A stretch of DNA of 16,165 nt from an uncultured Austwickia sp. GTDB lineage: Bacteria > Actinomycetota > Actinomycetes > Actinomycetales > Dermatophilaceae. The notes under the pieces were generated by a model. The model worked only from the letters and a program-made list of their open reading frames with translations. It made no database searches and had not been told where the DNA came from. Location: positions 1 through 16,165 of the forward strand of contig CAKUSI010000050.1 of NCBI GenBank assembly GCA_934678955.1, in the 5' to 3' direction. A program made the translations under genes and the position numbers. Positions 14,246 to 16,165 of the stretch are shown piece after piece (the first letter of the stretch is position 1; each line of letters opens with the position of its first letter).

Positions 14246-15658
14246 TCAGTTGGACAGGAAGCTGCCCAGCGGACCGGTGATGGCATACGTGCAGTCGCTC
14301 TGGATGGAGCCGAACAGCACGTTGCCGGACTTGTTGAACACCGGGCCCGCCCATTCACCGCGGCCGGCGACGTCCTTGGCCAGCGGGATGCTGCCCTTGC
14401 GCGGCGTCCAGGCGATGAGGTGGTTGGGGTCCGAGCCGTCCTCGGCGATGACGATGGTGCCCCACGGGGAGACCGTGATGTTGTCGGGGCCGTCGAAGTA
14501 GCCGCCGACCGGGTAGTACTCCTTCATCGTGAGGGTCTGCTTGGCGTAGTCGTAGAACATGATCATGCCGCTGTCCTGGTCGATGCCATACCGGGCCGCC
14601 TCGGCGGCGTTGACGTACGACAGCGTGAACCACAGGCCCTTCCCGTCGGTCCAGCAACCCTCGATCTTGGGGTGCACGGTGGCACCCGGGTACTGGGCGC
14701 GCAGGTTGGAGCGCTGCGCCTGGCGGTCGGCGCCGCCGTCGACCCAGCGGACCGGGTAGGACTTGTTCAGGTCGTCGGGGGTGAGCTCCCCGTAGTGGAC
14801 CAGCGCCTTGCCGTTCTTGACCAGTTGGGCGGCCTGCAGCACGCCGTCGTTCTCGCCGAACTGGCGCGCGATCCCGCGGCCGATCCGCTTGCCGGCAGGG
14901 GCGGTCCAGCGGTAGAAGAGGCCCCCGCCGGTGTCCTCGGTGATGTAGGCCTGCGTGCGGTCGGGACCGATCGCGGCGCCCTCCCAGACGGCGCGACCCC
15001 ACGCCTTGATGGGCTCGGGGATCTGCTGGGCGGCGACGTCGGGGAAGACCTCGAAGACGTAGCCGTGGTCCTTCTTCGTGACATACGTCTTGCCGTCCAC
15101 CGAGCTGGTCACGCTCGTGCCGGCCTTGGTGGTGTCCTCCTCGCAGGCCAGCCAGGAGCCCCAGGGGGTCTCGCCGCCGGCGCAGTTGCGGATCGTGCCG
15201 GATAGGCCGACCCACTGCTGGACGAAGGTGCCGTCCGGGCGGGTCTCGACGACCGTGTTGCCGCCCATGCCGTGGGGGACTCCGTCGTCGTAGACCGTTC
15301 CGGGGGCGAGCGGGACCGGGCGGGCGGCGTTGGCGCGGCACTCGTGGTTGACGATCAGGCGGGCGCCGCCGGGCATGTCGAAACAGCCGGTGCCGTCGAG
15401 GTTGGAGGGTGTCTTGCCGATGACCTTGCCGCCGCGGGTGTCCAGCAGCGGCTCGACGCCGATCGTGACCACGCGCTGGGCTTTGAAGCCGCGGGGCAGC
15501 GCCAGCTTGCCGCCGTCGGCGCTCGTCGACAGGTCGAACGTCGAGGGGTCGGCGACTCGGACGGGTCCGGCGAACGCGTTGCCGCCGGCCGCGATGAAGC
15601 CGACGGTCGCGGCGGTCGCAGCGGTGGCGCCGAGGAAGGAACGGCGAGAGAGGTCCAT
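14246..15658 (-). CDS. phoX: PhoX-family (DUF839) Tat-exported phosphatase-like protein
   Basis: The 470-residue protein begins with a twin-arginine signal (SRRSFLG at residues 4-10, then a hydrophobic stretch to NAFAG), so it should be exported folded. The body matches DUF839/PhoX beta-propeller proteins, known as calcium- and iron-dependent alkaline phosphatases. Visible family segments include IVNHECR (Glu106), GSWLACEEDTTKAG (Cys172, Glu173, Glu174), AVWEGAAIGPD, YITEDTGGGLFYRWTAP and VIAEDGSDPNHLIAW. These acidic residues are the expected metal ligands. The ATG at 15658 has GGAAAGG about ten bases upstream. I see no clear PhoP-type box before it, so phosphate control is not supported by the sequence. 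It may share a transcript with the small ORF upstream. Confidence 0.9.
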   Translation of the reverse strand: MDLSRRSFLGATAATAATVGFIAAGGNAFAGPVRVADPSTFDLSTSADGGKLALPRGFKAQRVVTIGVEPLLDTRGGKVIGKTPSNLDGTGCFDMPGGARLIVNHECRANAARPVPLAPGTVYDDGVPHGMGGNTVVETRPDGTFVQQWVGLSGTIRNCAGGETPWGSWLACEEDTTKAGTSVTSSVDGKTYVTKKDHGYVFEVFPDVAAQQIPEPIKAWGRAVWEGAAIGPDRTQAYITEDTGGGLFYRWTAPAGKRIGRGIARQFGENDGVLQAAQLVKNGKALVHYGELTPDDLNKSYPVRWVDGGADRQAQRSNLRAQYPGATVHPKIEGCWTDGKGLWFTLSYVNAAEAARYGIDQDSGMIMFYDYAKQTLTMKEYYPVGGYFDGPDNITVSPWGTIVIAEDGSDPNHLIAWTPRKGSIPLAKDVAGRGEWAGPVFNKSGNVLFGSIQSDCTYAITGPLGSFLSN

Positions 15659-15703
15659 GTCAGGTGGGCCTTTCCATCAGGGGGTACGGGCGCGCGTATC
15701 CCA

Positions 15704-15925
15704 TCAGGGCCGGGCGAACGACGCTGCTCCCGTGGGCGACGACGGTATGACGCCCAGCGGAACCTCGGGGCGAAGGAGGAGGATTGTGGGCGGGTCAAGA
15801 CCTCCCGAGGGAGAACTCACGTACGAAACGGCGAAGCGGCCGCCCTGACTGGGCGGCCGCTTCGGGAAGGTCACTTCTTCGTGGACGTCGTTCTTATCCA
15901 TCTTCTTGTCCTTCTTCTTCGCCAT
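15704..15925 (-). CDS. Small Lys-rich ORF with strong ribosome site; C-terminal half doubtful
   Basis: The 73-residue frame begins MAKKKDKKMDKNDVHEEVTF after an excellent GAGGAGG seven bases upstream of ATG 15925. The first 20 residues look genuinely coding (charged, Lys/Asp-rich). The remainder (PPSQGGRFAVSYVSSPSGGLDPPTILLLRPEV...) resembles translated noncoding DNA, and a 14-bp perfect hairpin lies across codons 21-31. I do not recognise the family. It could be a real small protein, a leader peptide with an attenuator, or a broken gene. Its promoter region holds the two GTCAAC-N5-GTTGAC operators shared with the divergent regulator gene, and phoX follows 45 bp beyond its stop. Confidence 0.5.
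   Translation of the reverse strand: MAKKKDKKMDKNDVHEEVTFPKRPPSQGGRFAVSYVSSPSGGLDPPTILLLRPEVPLGVIPSSPTGAASFARP
15832..15864 (-). terminator. Very strong perfect hairpin inside the small Lys-rich ORF
   Basis: CGAAGCGGCCGCCC (15832-15845) pairs perfectly with GGGCGGCCGCTTCG (15851-15864) around a 5-base loop. It has the form of an intrinsic terminator or attenuator, but sits about 60 bases inside the minus-strand frame and lacks a T-run. It is equally a candidate 3' end for a short RNA that starts in the divergent promoter region. Confidence 0.6.
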
Positions 15926-15941
15926 GGTCAACCTCCTCTAC

Positions 15942-15958
15942 GTCAACTAGCTGTTGAC
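15942..15958. promoter_or_regulatory. Operator copy 1, GTCAAC-N5-GTTGAC
   Basis: GTCAAC-TAGCT-GTTGAC is a perfect inverted repeat with 6-bp arms. It lies 17 bp before the small ORF start codon, about where its transcript would begin. A near-identical element starts 46 bp to the right. Confidence 0.8.
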
Positions 15959-15987
15959 GCAGACTGAATCACATTCACCGCCCCGAC

Positions 15988-16004
15988 GTCAAGTAACCGT
16001 TGAC
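15988..16004. promoter_or_regulatory. Operator copy 2, GTCAAG-N5-GTTGAC
   Basis: GTCAAG-TAACC-GTTGAC has the same arms and spacer as copy 1 with one arm mismatch. Each arm contains TTGAC reading outward, so the operator overlaps a -35 element in both directions (TTGACA at 16000-16005 rightward, TTGACG at 15987-15992 leftward). Confidence 0.78.
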
Positions 16005-16029
16005 ACTCGGCGCGCGTGTCGCCCAGGAT
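16000..16029 (+). promoter_or_regulatory. Promoter of the right-edge regulator, probably leaderless
   Basis: TTGACA (16000-16005) is a perfect -35, and CAGGAT (16024-16029) is an acceptable -10 at 18-bp spacing. Transcription would start about 16036, on the GTG start codon. Confidence 0.55.
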
Positions 16030-16035
16030 GGACAT

Positions 16036-16165
16036 GTGGTCGACCCGCGCAAGCCGAAGCGAAGCCGACGCATTGTCGAGGCGTTGAGCCAGGTCGACGC
16101 CGCCCCGGACCTGCTGACGGCGCTTGATGCGGCACGGCGCGTCCGGGAAGCCGCCGAGGCCCTGG
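16036..16165 (+). CDS. Probable small helix-turn-helix regulator, N-terminus only
   Basis: Starting with GTG at 16036, 43 residues are visible before the window ends: MVDPRKPKRSRRIVEALSQV, then DAAPDLLTALDAARRVREAAEAL. This looks like the N-terminal helical part of small actinobacterial DNA-binding proteins that carry an ALxxLRxxAEALE helix before a C-terminal helix-turn-helix; the DNA-binding part lies outside, so the call is tentative. An ATG at 16028 is in another frame that stops after 19 codons. It is divergent from the small Lys-rich ORF and is a natural candidate for the factor that binds the two operators between them. Confidence 0.6.
   Translation, partial: MVDPRKPKRSRRIVEALSQVDAAPDLLTALDAARRVREAAEAL

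Noticed and set aside
11359..14358. 999-residue minus-strand open frame opposite xfp
   Set aside because: It is the antisense shadow of the high-GC phosphoketolase gene; its composition (Val/Arg/Leu/His-rich) has no domain pattern while the plus strand is a clear enzyme.
15674..15709. Direct repeat CCATCAGGG (15674 and 15701) upstream of phoX as a possible PhoP-type box
   Set aside because: The spacing (27 bp) and sequence do not match actinobacterial PHO boxes (GTTCACC-like 11-bp units); two 9-bp copies alone are weak evidence.

Overview
This window is high-GC DNA from an actinomycete. The evidence is the very high G+C with third-position GC bias, the actinobacteria-restricted families DUF3090, DUF5703 and DUF3040, GTG starts, and apparently leaderless promoters. 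A Micrococcales-like organism is my best guess, but species cannot be read from the sequence. I see no rRNA, CRISPR array, transposase or integrase. The region looks like ordinary chromosome with some local repeat and regulatory oddities.

Left part (1-4200). On the minus strand are uppP (undecaprenyl-diphosphatase), a histidine phosphatase and DUF3090, which runs off the left edge. From memory of M. tuberculosis (Rv2136c-Rv2135c-Rv2134c, leading towards mshC) this is an old actinobacterial block. Here a corA-type metal transporter on the opposite strand sits between uppP and the phosphatase. A regular 52-bp tandem repeat array fills the gap between the phosphatase and DUF3090. Upstream of uppP are a small protein with a poly-aspartate tail (minus) and a divergent DUF5703 protein (plus).

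Middle part (4250-8600). Three translationally overlapping plus-strand genes encode a small exported Ser/Gly/Thr-rich protein, a glutathionylspermidine-synthase-family ATP-grasp-like enzyme and a DUF350 membrane protein. This set resembles the E. coli yjfL-yjfM-yjfC module. A terminator and tRNA-Leu(GAG) follow. Next come DUF3040 (minus) and DUF488 (plus), which are divergent, and then a convergent MarR regulator. The DUF488 promoter and the MarR start region carry the same rare operator, three alternating 5-bp half-sites (TGCAA/TTGCA/TGCAA) spaced by 3 bp. DUF488 is therefore very likely a MarR target.

Right part (8595-16165). An alpha/beta hydrolase (minus) is divergent from a small thioredoxin (plus). 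They are followed by a Uma2-type nuclease-fold protein (minus), a PhnB-like VOC protein (plus), a full-length phosphoketolase (xfp, plus), a long bidirectional hairpin terminator and a Tat-exported PhoX-family (DUF839) protein (minus). At the right edge a tiny Lys-rich ORF (minus) and the start of a probable helix-turn-helix regulator (plus) diverge. The region between them holds two copies of a GTCAAC-N5-GTTGAC inverted repeat overlapping the promoters.

The best leads are the 52-bp array, the MarR three-half-site operator shared with DUF488, and the two-operator divergent control region at the right edge. A further pattern is that three genes in this window have tandem repeats at or just after their stop codons.
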